Shown here: positions 35,147 through 43,522 of the stretch, piece after piece
Numbering within the stretch: the first letter of the stretch is position 1
How the letters are laid out: each line of letters starts with the position of its first letter
Source of the DNA: CAWIHS01 sp963836005
Lineage (GTDB): Bacteria; Pseudomonadota; Gammaproteobacteria; GRL18
Length of the DNA stretch: 64,000 nucleotides
Assembly: GCA_963836005.1 (NCBI GenBank)
Contig: CAWIHS010000002.1
Span: forward strand, 186,001-250,000
Direction of reading: 5' to 3'
The notes under the pieces: generated by a model
Database searches by the model: none
What the model was told of the DNA's origin: nothing
The model's input: only the letters and a program-made list of their open reading frames with translations
Made by a program: the position numbers and the translations under genes

Positions 35147-36136
35147 TTAAACTGCGGAATTAATGGTCAGGGTTGAAGTTTCATCTTGTGCGGATTGCGG
35201 GGCCGTATTCTGCAACGCAGGATCTTCAGGTAATCGAAACCCCTGGCGCAATAATTCCCTGATACTGCTGATATCACTGGACATACCGTGAATGCGCTGA
35301 TCATAGCGGGTGGTGATTTCATTGACCCGGCTGCTCATTTCCTGATACTGCTTTTGAGCCAGCTGCATATTAGCTGCCGTATGGCGCAATGATTTTATCA
35401 GTTCAGCCAGTTGATGAACCATATTCTCACTTTGATAAGAAAAGCGCGGCTGCAAATATTGCGCAGTGACCTGCTCGATAGCACTGAAAAGATTGGTTTG
35501 TATATCGGTTAACTTAAGATAAAAGTAACCAAAAAACAGATAACAGATTATGGCCGTCGTGGTTGTTGAAAGTGCGGTAGACATTCCATGAATGACCTGC
35601 CCCATGCTGCTAATGCCATTTTCTTCCATAAGACTGGAAGCCCCCAACAAGGCAATGGATAAGGAAATAATGGTACCAAAAACACCCGTGAGAATAAGAA
35701 TATTGGAGACAAATTTCGGGAAGCTCAGACGGGTGCTTTCAGAGGCAACCATAGTGGCAGCCAGTGCACTCTGATTAACCGGTGACTGCTGGCGATAAAT
35801 TTCCTGCATGGTCGCATAACGATGATAAATCAGGCTGCTGTCATTGATGCCTTCAGCAGGATTAAATGACTCTTTACGTATATTGATAATAAAACGTCCC
35901 AGGGCCCTTTCTTCCCGCCAATAAAAAATCAGGGACATGAGCAGCTTTATCATGCCTATAGCGAACAAACCCAAAATTGAGCCATTGATAATATAGCCCG
36001 TATTGGTCAACTGATTTTTCAGGTAGATATTTTGAATATAATCAAAATTATAAAAAACCAGAATTAATACCGCAGCACTCAGCACAATAAGCCGCAGCAG
36101 TACGTTGAAACTATAATTAGATTTAAACTGTATCAT
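35147..36136 (-). CDS. MotA/TolQ/ExbB-like proton channel subunit
   Basis: A 329-residue membrane protein with four predicted helices: NVLLRLIVLSAAVLILVFYN, INGSILGLFAIGMIKLLMSL, SNILILTGVFGTIISLSIAL and STALSTTTTAIICYLFFGYF. The long cytoplasmic loop between helices 2 and 3 and the TG-then-TALSTT pattern in helices 3-4 match the MotA/TolQ/ExbB superfamily. The C-terminus (about 235-300) is a likely coiled coil. I prefer ATG 36136; a TTG at 36172 would add 12 residues. It lies 41 bp upstream of the ExbD-like gene. Function is unknown; Tol-Pal, flagella and Zorya are the known relatives. Confidence 0.75.
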   Translation of the reverse strand: MIQFKSNYSFNVLLRLIVLSAAVLILVFYNFDYIQNIYLKNQLTNTGYIINGSILGLFAIGMIKLLMSLIFYWREERALGRFIINIRKESFNPAEGINDSSLIYHRYATMQEIYRQQSPVNQSALAATMVASESTRLSFPKFVSNILILTGVFGTIISLSIALLGASSLMEENGISSMGQVIHGMSTALSTTTTAIICYLFFGYFYLKLTDIQTNLFSAIEQVTAQYLQPRFSYQSENMVHQLAELIKSLRHTAANMQLAQKQYQEMSSRVNEITTRYDQRIHGMSSDISSIRELLRQGFRLPEDPALQNTAPQSAQDETSTLTINSAV

Positions 36137-36236
36137 AAACCGATAATAAGCTAATATTGTCTTGCGTTGCAAGTCAGGGTTAATACTTATCCGAGAAAAG
36201 TCAAACTAGTGCACATAATAGCGCTGCAATTACCCG

Positions 36237-36276
36237 GCTGCCGCAAGTGCTGAAACAGTGACTGTCTTGCGGCTGC
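36237..36276 (-). terminator. hairpin between mlaC and the MotA-like gene
   Basis: GCTGCCGCAAG pairs with CTTGCGGCTGC (one mismatch) around an 18-base loop about 85 bp after the mlaC stop. A second small stem (GTAACC/GGTTAC, near 36300) lies before it. No T run follows, so termination is uncertain. Confidence 0.4.
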
Positions 36277-36359
36277 AGCAGTAAATACAGCGTAGTTGTA
36301 ACCGTACAGATCAGGTTACGGCTGGTCTTATTTCCTGCTTTTGAGCAATATGAGCAGTT

Positions 36360-37019
36360 TTATCTTGAAGCAGTGTTGCGCTGCTGTTTACTGTACATTT
36401 GCTGTGCAAAATAGTTTCGATAATGAAACAGCGCACTGATATCATTGGCTTTGACATCAATCACTTTCCAGCCGTTTTTGGTGCGGATAAATCTAAAATC
36501 GACATCTAACTTGCGGCCATTTTCCTGTATCACCTCGGCGCTGGCCAGAGCTTCATTGGACCCTGTTCTTTTTGATGCGAAAGCTTCAACTACAGGAGGG
36601 TATGCCTGGAAAGCCGTCAACTTCTGTACAAACGTAGTCACAAAGAGATTGGTAAAGGTGTTGGTGAACTCCACCTGCTGCTGCTTGTCCATTTGACGAT
36701 AATAACGCCCGGCAACCCATTGGGACATATATTGAAAATCAAAATGCGGAGTAATTTCTGCATTCAGAAAACGAGTTATCTCTTCAGCGGTTCGGGGTTG
36801 TGGCTGTGATACAAAGACAATCACCTTATTAATTGATTCTTCCAGTAAATCCACCGGCGACTTCTGTCTTTGCACGGGAGCCTGTCTGGCTTGATATCGA
36901 TTATAATTCTCTGATGGATAGTAGCCCGGAGGTTGTGCCAGCGCACTTTCTATCAGCGTTGCAAAGCCAGTTATTACAAGCGTAAAACCCAGAAACAGAC
37001 TCGTCAGTAGTTTTTTCAT
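36360..37019 (-). CDS. mlaC: MlaC/Ttg2D family phospholipid-binding periplasmic protein
   Basis: A 219-residue exported protein. The signal peptide MKKLLTSLFLGFTLVITGFA...ALAQ is clear. The mature part contains PVDLLEESINKVIVFV, PHFDFQYMSQWVAGRYYRQM and FTNTFTNLFVTTFVQKLTAF, the pattern of the MlaC/Ttg2 (toluene tolerance) domain that ferries phospholipids across the periplasm. The other mla genes are absent nearby, so this is an orphan copy. ATG 37019 has GGAG ten bases upstream; an ATG four codons earlier (37031) is less likely. Confidence 0.85.
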   Translation of the reverse strand: MKKLLTSLFLGFTLVITGFATLIESALAQPPGYYPSENYNRYQARQAPVQRQKSPVDLLEESINKVIVFVSQPQPRTAEEITRFLNAEITPHFDFQYMSQWVAGRYYRQMDKQQQVEFTNTFTNLFVTTFVQKLTAFQAYPPVVEAFASKRTGSNEALASAEVIQENGRKLDVDFRFIRTKNGWKVIDVKANDISALFHYRNYFAQQMYSKQQRNTASR

Positions 37020-37114
37020 GAAACACTCCATTTTATGATTTACCTAAAGATATACTATCTTTGAGCAATCCGCCATATTAATACAACATTTATTCAATTA
37101 GCCTCTAAAAGGCT

Positions 37115-37123
37115 TGCTATAAT
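37115..37123 (+). promoter_or_regulatory. extended -10 promoter for rpmB-rpmG
   Basis: TGCTATAAT is a perfect extended -10 element (TATAAT at 37118-37123). No good -35 is seen, which is usual for extended -10 promoters. Transcription would begin near 37130, giving a leader of about 110 nt before rpmB. Confidence 0.65.
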
Positions 37124-37241
37124 GGCTATTTTTGCGTAAAATTCCGCCTCTTACTCGAGCATGTATTGTATGACTATCCCTTCCTGTTTTGCATCGCAGG
37201 GGATATGAGAAGTTTTTAAAGAGCGATTTGGAGAATTACAA

Positions 37242-37478
37242 ATGTCTAAGGTATGTCAGGTTACTGGTAAACGTCCTGTATCAGGAAATAACGTTTCTCA
37301 TGCCAACAATAAAACCAAACGTCGTTTTCTGCCTAACCTGCATACACACCGTTTTTGGGTTGAAAATGAAAACCGTTATGTAAAATTACGCGTTACCAGT
37401 AAGGGTATGCGTATTATTGATAAACGTGGAATTGACACTGTTCTGGCTGAAATACGTGCCAGAGGTGAAAAGGTCTGA
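37242..37478 (+). CDS. rpmB: 50S ribosomal protein L28
   Basis: A 78-residue protein, the usual gammaproteobacterial length. It reads MSKVCQVTGKRPVSGNNVSH, then NNKTKRRFLPNLHTHRFWV, and ends with a basic alpha/beta segment. It binds 23S rRNA near the exit tunnel side of the large subunit. GGAG lies before ATG 37242. rpmG follows after 39 bp, the standard pair. Confidence 0.97.
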   Translation: MSKVCQVTGKRPVSGNNVSHANNKTKRRFLPNLHTHRFWVENENRYVKLRVTSKGMRIIDKRGIDTVLAEIRARGEKV

Positions 37479-37517
37479 GCAAAAGACTTTTTTGGAAGAA
37501 ATATTGGGAGTTGGAAA

Positions 37518-37673
37518 ATGCGTGATAAAATCAAATTAGTATCCTCTGCGGGAACAGGCCACTACTACACTACAACCAAAAACAAGCGCACCATGGCTGA
37601 AAAAATGGAAATAAAAAAATATGATCCTGTAGTACGTAAGCATGTCATGTACAAGGAAGCAAAAATTAAATAA
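37518..37673 (+). CDS. rpmG: 50S ribosomal protein L33
   Basis: A 51-residue basic protein beginning MRDKIKLVSSAGTGHYYTTT and ending KHVMYKEAKIK. It lacks the cysteine pairs of the zinc-binding L33 variant, so it is the Cys-minus type. GGGAGTTGG precedes ATG 37518. It forms an operon with rpmB. The likely terminator of the operon is 345 bp away because a mobile element lies between them. Confidence 0.96.
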   Translation: MRDKIKLVSSAGTGHYYTTTKNKRTMAEKMEIKKYDPVVRKHVMYKEAKIK

Positions 37674-37781
37674 TTGCTCATTCCTGATATCTGTTTTACC
37701 TTAGTGCATAAAATGAGTGCATAAAACCAAAGCAGCTGCTCAGGTAGATCCGCTGAGATTTGAGGATAATGTAAATTGCTG

Positions 37782-38004
37782 GTAACTATTCAGCGTATCT
37801 ATAAGATCGTTCTCGATATCAGGTATTTATTGACCCACATGGATGTGGGAAATGCAGGTTATGCATGGAGCTATTACCTGCCCAGAAGACGCCGTAAATA
37901 CATCCCTGTAGGGAATGCAGATTATACAGGAACAATTATCTGCCTTACGCAAATATCTGATATCAAGCACTTAGTTACTTATTCCAAATACGCTGATTAG
38001 TTAC
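37782..38004 (+). mobile_element. 223-bp MITE between rpmG and its terminator
   Basis: Ends are GTAACTATTCAGCGTAT and ATACGCTGATTAGTTAC, inverted repeats with one mismatch. Flanks are AATTGCTG (37774-37781) and AATTGCTA (38005-38012), an 8-bp duplication with one changed base. The interior includes the palindrome CCCACATGGATGTGGG and CCCTGTAGGGAATGCAGATT. A frame through it (ends in KYAD then stop) is produced by the repeat itself and is not a gene. Confidence 0.9.
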
Positions 38005-38017
38005 AATTGCTATTTGA

Positions 38018-38043
38018 AATCCCGACCAGGTCGGGATTTTTTT
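38018..38043 (+). terminator. rho-independent terminator of rpmB-rpmG
   Basis: AATCCCGACCAGGTCGGGATT forms a near-perfect hairpin and runs into a stretch of T on the plus strand. No other plus-strand gene lies upstream except rpmB-rpmG, which are now separated from it by the mobile element. Confidence 0.88.
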
Positions 38044-38082
38044 CGCCATTAACAAAACAAAATACTGGCTAAGCTGAGTAAA

Positions 38083-38427
38083 TTAGTACATCAGCTCATC
38101 CAGTATATTAGCCCCTTTATCTGTTATCACTTTATAAACACTATAAGCCGGTTGATCATATGGATGCACGGCCAGCAGGGTCTGAATCGCTTTCTTGATC
38201 ACCCCATCATCACACGCCATCTCAACTTTGTATTCCTCTACTTTGCTCAATTCATTCACCCTGCCTGTAACTGGGGAACTTCCCTGTAAAGGCCTGAACT
38301 GACTTTCGCCTTTTACCTGCCAGCAACATTGATCATAAGCCCCTATTTTTCCTGCACCAATAGCAAATAAAGCCTGCTTCACCTGTTCGTGATACTGCAG
38401 AGGAACGTAATAATTAATATAAAACAT
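38083..38427 (-). CDS. NIF3-like / YqfO-type small protein
   Basis: A 114-residue cytoplasmic protein: MFYINYYVPLQYHEQVKQAL at the start, GAGKIGAYDQCCWQVKGESQ in the middle, then VEEYKVEMACDD and LLAVHPYDQPAYSVYKV. This matches the standalone version of the insert domain of the NIF3/YqfO family, which has a CutA-like fold. Its function is not established. A single gene between the rpmG terminator and a divergent membrane protein gene. Confidence 0.75.
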   Translation of the reverse strand: MFYINYYVPLQYHEQVKQALFAIGAGKIGAYDQCCWQVKGESQFRPLQGSSPVTGRVNELSKVEEYKVEMACDDGVIKKAIQTLLAVHPYDQPAYSVYKVITDKGANILDELMY

Positions 38428-38633
38428 AATACTACCCTTGTTGAATTTAGATTTAGCTGTGATTGTTTAATTTCTGCCTTTATATTTATCCGCTTTATCC
38501 GCTCTGCTTGTGCAGGCAGAGACATCTTGTGTTAAGAAAAAAGCATCGTTATACTCCTTAACATAACACATCTCTAGCCTAGCAAAGTTCCTGCTGTCAG
38601 AGGAACAAAAGCCGGCTCCCGCAAGGATTAAAC

Positions 38634-40073
38634 ATGACTCAACTGAGAAACATATCCTGCTATCTGTTGCTCCTGGTCTGCCTGCTGGTGCTCGCATTGT
38701 TTATGCTGCTAGGCGTCTATGCAAATCCCTCATCAGACGATTTTTGTCTGGCCAGCGGGATCAATCAGGAAGGTTTATTCAGGCATTTATGGAGACACTA
38801 TCTTGAATGGAGCGGGCGATATTCTGCCAATGCACTGTACGGTATCTATCCACTGATCTTTGACTTATTTGACGGGTATAAGTTGTTACCCATGCTGCTC
38901 CTCACTGCACTGCTTGCAGCAAGTGCTTTTTTTCTCTCCAGCTTGTTCAGAATAAACATCACGATCCCAGCCGTTTTACTCTCATCACTCGTTTTTGTAA
39001 GCCTTTTCGTGCTGGGCATGATGAGCACCGCAAGCAGCTTATACTGGATGGCCGGCGCACTGACCTATCAGTCTGCTAATATACTGTTATTAACGGCATT
39101 TGCCTTGATGATACGCTTTCTGGATCAACAGACCCAGGGAGGAAACACTGTCTGGACATTCACCGCCTTACTCTTAGTCATCTTCATTGCCATGGGAACC
39201 AATGAGACCAGTATGCTGATATTGATGAGTATCATCGGCCTGATCGTCATCATAAAATTGCCCTCAGACAGACTAACCATAATGCCGTGGCTGTTCTTAC
39301 TGGCCATTGCCCTGATATGCTTTGCGGTGGTTTTTTTATCACCCGGCAACGTCATACGCGCTGCTGATTTCCCCCTGCGCCATGACCTGTCCCGTTCAAT
39401 CACCGGCAGCCTGAACATGGGCATTAAAATCCTCTTCAGCTGGATGATTAATCCGCTCCTGCTTACTGCAAGCATACTCACACCTTTTGCGGTCTACAGA
39501 CTGTATCTTTTATCTGACAGAGTATTTAACATATCGGCTTCGCTGCTTATGATGTTTTTTTTCACGACCCTGGCTATTCCCATCCTGCTGCAGTTTCCGG
39601 CCTGGTGGGCCATGGGAGGATGGCCGCCGGCTCGTACTGTCGATGCTATTTATTTTATCTTTCTGCTCAGCTGGTTTTTATCCATTGGTGTCATGACGCT
39701 ATACTTTATTCACCGCAAAAAAGAAATATCGGCAATATCAAGAAAAATTTTTAATCAAACACGAGTCAATATCATGCTACTGTCGGCAGCCATTCTTTTC
39801 ACCCTTGCTGTGCTCAATAATCATAATCTGCAGCTGGCCTGGAATGATCTGCGCTATGATGCCAGGCCCTACCATGAGTATCTGACAGCACGTTATCAAC
39901 TCATTGAACAGGCGTTAACCGATCAGAATCTGTCCTTGATTGTACCTGATTACCACCGGCCATACCCACGCAGCCTTTATTTTAATGACATCATGCATAG
40001 TTCACGTCATTGGCGAAATACCTGCTACGCAGATTATTTCGGCCTGCAAAAAATAAAAAGAAGCAGACACTGA
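38634..40073 (+). CDS. DUF6056-type multispan membrane protein
   Basis: A 479-residue protein with about ten hydrophobic segments and a conserved early NPSSDDFCLASGINQEG stretch. The double Asp after the first helix, the following WRHYLEWSGRYSANAL and the segment WAMGGWPPARTV suggest the DUF6056 family, whose members resemble lipid-linked-sugar glycosyltransferases of the GT-C fold. The C-terminal part (about 410-479) is soluble. AAGGA lies just before ATG 38634. It stands alone; a role in modifying a surface glycan is inference. Confidence 0.65.
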   Translation: MTQLRNISCYLLLLVCLLVLALFMLLGVYANPSSDDFCLASGINQEGLFRHLWRHYLEWSGRYSANALYGIYPLIFDLFDGYKLLPMLLLTALLAASAFFLSSLFRINITIPAVLLSSLVFVSLFVLGMMSTASSLYWMAGALTYQSANILLLTAFALMIRFLDQQTQGGNTVWTFTALLLVIFIAMGTNETSMLILMSIIGLIVIIKLPSDRLTIMPWLFLLAIALICFAVVFLSPGNVIRAADFPLRHDLSRSITGSLNMGIKILFSWMINPLLLTASILTPFAVYRLYLLSDRVFNISASLLMMFFFTTLAIPILLQFPAWWAMGGWPPARTVDAIYFIFLLSWFLSIGVMTLYFIHRKKEISAISRKIFNQTRVNIMLLSAAILFTLAVLNNHNLQLAWNDLRYDARPYHEYLTARYQLIEQALTDQNLSLIVPDYHRPYPRSLYFNDIMHSSRHWRNTCYADYFGLQKIKRSRH

Positions 40074-40322
40074 AACCTTTGAACTCAGGCGTTGAGCCCG
40101 GATCTAGCGTCCTGATAGCCGGCTCCCAGCACATCTTACTATCAGTAGTCATGCATCACTTATTTGTGCTTCTGAGTTTTACTTTATTAAAATATACGTT
40201 ATACTTCGAGCGCTGGTAAAGATTACAGCGGCTATTTATGTCTGTGCAATTTCGATGACCCTTCATATCACATCTTGTCTGTTCGTAAGTAATTCCTGCA
40301 TCTTTCCGCACTTTATTATTTT

Positions 40323-40332
40323 GGCGTATAAT
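40323..40332 (+). promoter_or_regulatory. -10 promoter element of the cold-shock gene
   Basis: GGCGTATAAT ends in a perfect TATAAT at 40327-40332. The start of transcription would be near 40339, giving a leader of only about 30 nt. The long structured leader of E. coli cspA is therefore absent. Confidence 0.55.
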
Positions 40333-40370
40333 CGCTATCGAATATTATCAATTAATTTTGGAGATTTTTT

Positions 40371-40577
40371 ATGGCTACCACGACTGGCCGAGTAAAATGG
40401 TTTGATGAAAAAAAAGGTTTTGGTTTTATAGAGCGAGAAGACGGTGATGATGTGTTCGTTCATTTTAGAGCAATAAACAGTCCTGGCTACAAAACACTTG
40501 CCGATGGACAGGAAGTACAGTTTGAAGTTGAACAAGGTCAAAAAGGCCCTCAAGCTGTGAATGTAACAGTCATTTAA
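40371..40577 (+). CDS. cold-shock domain protein
   Basis: A 68-residue single cold-shock domain. RNP1 reads KGFGFIER and RNP2 reads VFVHFRAI, with the start TTGRVKWFDEKKGFGF typical of CspA-like RNA chaperones. It binds single-stranded RNA in the cytoplasm. Whether it is cold-induced cannot be told; the short leader and strong TATAAT suggest constitutive expression. TTTGGAG lies before ATG 40371. Confidence 0.95.
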   Translation: MATTTGRVKWFDEKKGFGFIEREDGDDVFVHFRAINSPGYKTLADGQEVQFEVEQGQKGPQAVNVTVI

Positions 40578-40631
40578 CGCTGTACACTCCTGCTTAAGTA
40601 ATTCCTGTCGCTTAAGTGATAGCCGTTTAAA

Positions 40632-40668
40632 CGGCCTGTTAAAATACAGCGGATGTTTTAACAGGCCG
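40632..40668. terminator. strong hairpin after the cold-shock gene
   Basis: CGGCCTGTTAAAA pairs perfectly with TTTTAACAGGCCG (13 bp) around an 11-base loop, 55 bp after the stop codon. It is not followed by T, but its A/T-flanked stem suits 3' end formation. Confidence 0.6.
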
Positions 40669-40727
40669 CCGCGGCCACTTCACCCAGCTAAGGATCCTGT
40701 TTTTCTTTAAAGCCCAAATAGCCTGTT

Positions 40728-40760
40728 GTTAAGCAATGGTTAAGCAATGGTTAAGCAATC
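40728..40760. repeat. three tandem copies of GTTAAGCAATG
   Basis: An 11-bp unit is repeated three times head to tail in the gap between the cold-shock gene and hyuA; the third copy ends in C instead of G. Likely replication slippage. Confidence 0.85.
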
Positions 40761-40858
40761 TGCTGTGTCTTGCCTGGAACGCAATGTTCTTACCTAAAGG
40801 CACAAGCTTATACATTCGAGTTTCTGGTATCTTTGCGCGCAAGGCACAAAAATCCCTG

Positions 40859-42862
40859 TCAGCGTTTATGCAGCAGTAAATTGCCAAACCTGTCCACCTG
40901 TACCTGCCAGTCATTCTCGACCCAGGTGCTGGCAACCTGCTCCACTATTAGCGCGGGGCCATTCAAAATTTGGCCAAAAAGCAGCTGTTCACGCTGGTAA
41001 ACCGGTACCTTTTCACTCAGGCCAAACAGCCTGGTTGCGGTTTTTTGCTGCGGTGGTTGTTCACTCATGGGTAATTGTTCCAGAGCTACAGACAGTGCCG
41101 GCGCGCTGGCCTTAACTCGAACATTGACCAGTTCTATGGGCTGTTGATGCTGGTGACCGTAACGTTTTCGATGCAGCTGGTGAAAACAAGCCATACTGCG
41201 ATGACTGCCTTTCCAGGGCACATTGAGGGTATAGGACTGCCCTTTATAGCGTAAATCGACGGAATAGAAAATACTAATTGCTGCTGCGCGGATACCTTCA
41301 GCCGTCAACTCCTTGCATCCCTGTTCAGCCAGCACCTCAAACCGCTGTAGCACAGTAGATTCATCAATGCCTTCCAGGAACACATTAATAGTCTGTGACA
41401 ATTCTCTGGAATGCGGCGCCACCACCATTCCCAGAGCTGATAAGACACCGGCATGAACCGGTACCAGCGCCTTTCTCATTCCCAGGTTATCGGCCAGGGC
41501 GCAGACATGCAGCCCTCCGGCACCGCCAAATGGCATCAACATCAAACGCCTGGGATCTATACCTCTTTGTATTGACATCACTCTCAGGGCCCGGCTCATA
41601 TGTTCATTAGCCAGTGCTATAATACCGCTGGCAGTTTCTTCAATACTCAAACACAATGTTTTTGCCAGCTGCTGTATGGCGTTTAAAGCAGCCTCAAGAT
41701 CCAGGCTCATTTTACCGCCAAGGAAACTGCTCACCATCAGTCTTCCAAGAACCAGATTGGCATCTGTCACCGTAGGTTGATTTCCACCCTGCAGATAGCA
41801 GGCCGGACCTGGTCGTGCCCCTGCCGATTCCGGACCTACCTGTAAGATACCCCCATCATCCACGGATGCAATAGAACCGCCGCCGGCGCCGATGGTATGC
41901 ATGTCGACCATGGGAATAGCAACAGGATAATTATCAATTTGGCCCTCGCTGGTTAATTGTAAATCTCCTTCAATCAGCGCTACATCGGTGGAGGTTCCTC
42001 CCATATCAAAAGTCAATATGCCGCCCACAGCATTAGTGTCAGTGCTGATTTGTTCAGCGATGAATTTTGCCCCGGTCAACCCGCCGGCAGGTCCGGATAA
42101 TAACATTCTGGCCGCATGTTCTGCGGCATTTGACGAGGCCATAGTTCCGCCTGAACTCTGCATTACAGCGACCTGTGCCGGAGACACTCCATTCATCAAA
42201 CGTCTGATATAACCCTGCACCAGAGGACCTACCCAGGCATTTAACCAGGTGGCAATACCTCTTTCATATTCTTTGTATTCCGGCAAAACAGCAGATGAAC
42301 GTGAAATAAAGACATCTGTAAATTTATCCTTTATAGCCTTTTCTATGCGTTTTTCATCGCTGTCATCCAGGAACGAAAATAACAGGTTGATCGCAATGGC
42401 CTCAGGTTTTAATACGTGGATAGATCCCAGCAATGCGTTGATTTCATCCGCAGACAAATCTTTTATCCGTTTGCCGCCTGCATCGACACGGCAATCAACC
42501 TCAAGGCACAATGATTTTGCCACTGGCGGAGGCTCAGGCTCGGGCTTAAGATTGTACAATTCCCTGCGTGCCTGACGACCAATGGTTAAGACATCAGCCA
42601 GTCCTTTATTAGCAATATAGACCGTTTTAACCCCTTTTTTTTGCAAAACGGCATTAGTAGCCACGGTTGAGCCATGCACTATCCATAATTCATCCAACTG
42701 CACATCCAGCTCCAGCTCAGCGATACCCTGCAAAATGGCTTTTTCCGGTGCATCAGGAGTGGATAACACCTTATGGATTTTCAGCTGTCCCTGATTATAA
42801 TAAACAAAGTCAGTAAAAGTGCCGCCGGTGTCAATGCCAAGAATACGGTTGTGTTGCTGCAA
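40859..42862 (-). CDS. hydantoinase/oxoprolinase family protein, HyuA subunit
   Basis: A 667-residue ATP-dependent amidohydrolase. The N-terminus NRILGIDTGGTFTDFVYYN is the first phosphate-binding loop. TVATNAVLQKKG, LSGPAGGLTGAKFIAEQ, FDMGGTSTDVALIEGD, GAGGGSIASVDDGG and MPFGGAGGLHVCALAD are family hallmarks. These enzymes open cyclic amides such as hydantoins, 5-oxoproline or N-methylhydantoin in the cytoplasm, usually with a HyuB subunit. No HyuB gene lies next to it on either side, so it is either an orphan or works with a partner elsewhere. The substrate is unknown. Confidence 0.88.
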   Translation of the reverse strand: MQQHNRILGIDTGGTFTDFVYYNQGQLKIHKVLSTPDAPEKAILQGIAELELDVQLDELWIVHGSTVATNAVLQKKGVKTVYIANKGLADVLTIGRQARRELYNLKPEPEPPPVAKSLCLEVDCRVDAGGKRIKDLSADEINALLGSIHVLKPEAIAINLLFSFLDDSDEKRIEKAIKDKFTDVFISRSSAVLPEYKEYERGIATWLNAWVGPLVQGYIRRLMNGVSPAQVAVMQSSGGTMASSNAAEHAARMLLSGPAGGLTGAKFIAEQISTDTNAVGGILTFDMGGTSTDVALIEGDLQLTSEGQIDNYPVAIPMVDMHTIGAGGGSIASVDDGGILQVGPESAGARPGPACYLQGGNQPTVTDANLVLGRLMVSSFLGGKMSLDLEAALNAIQQLAKTLCLSIEETASGIIALANEHMSRALRVMSIQRGIDPRRLMLMPFGGAGGLHVCALADNLGMRKALVPVHAGVLSALGMVVAPHSRELSQTINVFLEGIDESTVLQRFEVLAEQGCKELTAEGIRAAAISIFYSVDLRYKGQSYTLNVPWKGSHRSMACFHQLHRKRYGHQHQQPIELVNVRVKASAPALSVALEQLPMSEQPPQQKTATRLFGLSEKVPVYQREQLLFGQILNGPALIVEQVASTWVENDWQVQVDRFGNLLLHKR

Positions 42863-42954
42863 GGGAAAATCCTTTCAATGAACGATCATACGTAGATTCT
42901 TAATACTAATTTTTGCTTAAGAACTCACCTAAAAATGGATAATAAAACTTATTT

Positions 42955-43358
42955 TTAACTACTCAGCGTATTTAAGATTATACTCTAAGTGCTTGCTATC
43001 AGGTTTTTGTGAAAGGCAGATAATTGCTCCTGTATAATCTGCATTCCCTACATGACCGCCATGGATGGTGGAAATGCATGCGAGAGGCAGGAGCCGAAGT
43101 CGTCCCTGTAGGTCAAGTGTATGTGGCATGGATGCCACATCCAAGCCTACATGGATGTATTCACGGCGCCTTCTGGGCAGGTAATAGCTCCATGCATAAC
43201 CTGCATTTCCCACATCCATTTGGGTCAATAAATACCTGATAGCAAGCACGATCTTAAAAATACGCTTCTAAGTTACAAAAATATAAGTCTTTGAATTTTA
43301 TATGTTTGTAACTTTTTGATGGTTAGCCTTCCCGCGGCTTGATTTGCTGAGTAGTTAC
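42955..43358 (-). mobile_element. 404-bp composite MITE with perfect 8-bp target duplication
   Basis: The left end TTAACTACTCAGC and right end GCTGAGTAGTTAC are inverted (outermost base changed at the left). Flanks ACTTATTT at 42947-42954 and ACTTATTT at 43359-43366 are identical. The interior is the reverse complement of the 37782 copy plus an extra module with GTGGCATGGATGCCAC. A second, older end (AATACGCTTCTAAGTTAC) lies inside at 43259-43276, so the unit looks nested or end-duplicated. A 96-codon minus-strand frame inside it is repeat-derived. Confidence 0.85.
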
Positions 43359-43522
43359 ACTTATTTTATAAAAATATACATCATTTTTCAGGTTACTTTA
43401 GACCCGTTCGTTATTTATTGTAAACGTGATATCAAATGACAAATAAATATTGCTATGATGCTATAAATGGATATCAATCCTAATAGTTATATTCTATCAA
43501 TAAAATAGGGTCTGCTAACATT

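Noticed and set aside
33963..36136. Zorya anti-phage system
   Set aside because: The pair resembles ZorA/ZorB in superfamily only. The ExbD-like partner lacks the OmpA-like domain, the coiled coil is on the other subunit, and there are no ZorC/D/E-type genes next to it.
42959..43249. Minus-strand frame of 96 codons ending ...NLKYAE
   Set aside because: It lies wholly inside the composite mobile element, and similar frames occur in the 37782 and 55539 copies because the repeats are alike. No start signal or coding bias supports a protein.
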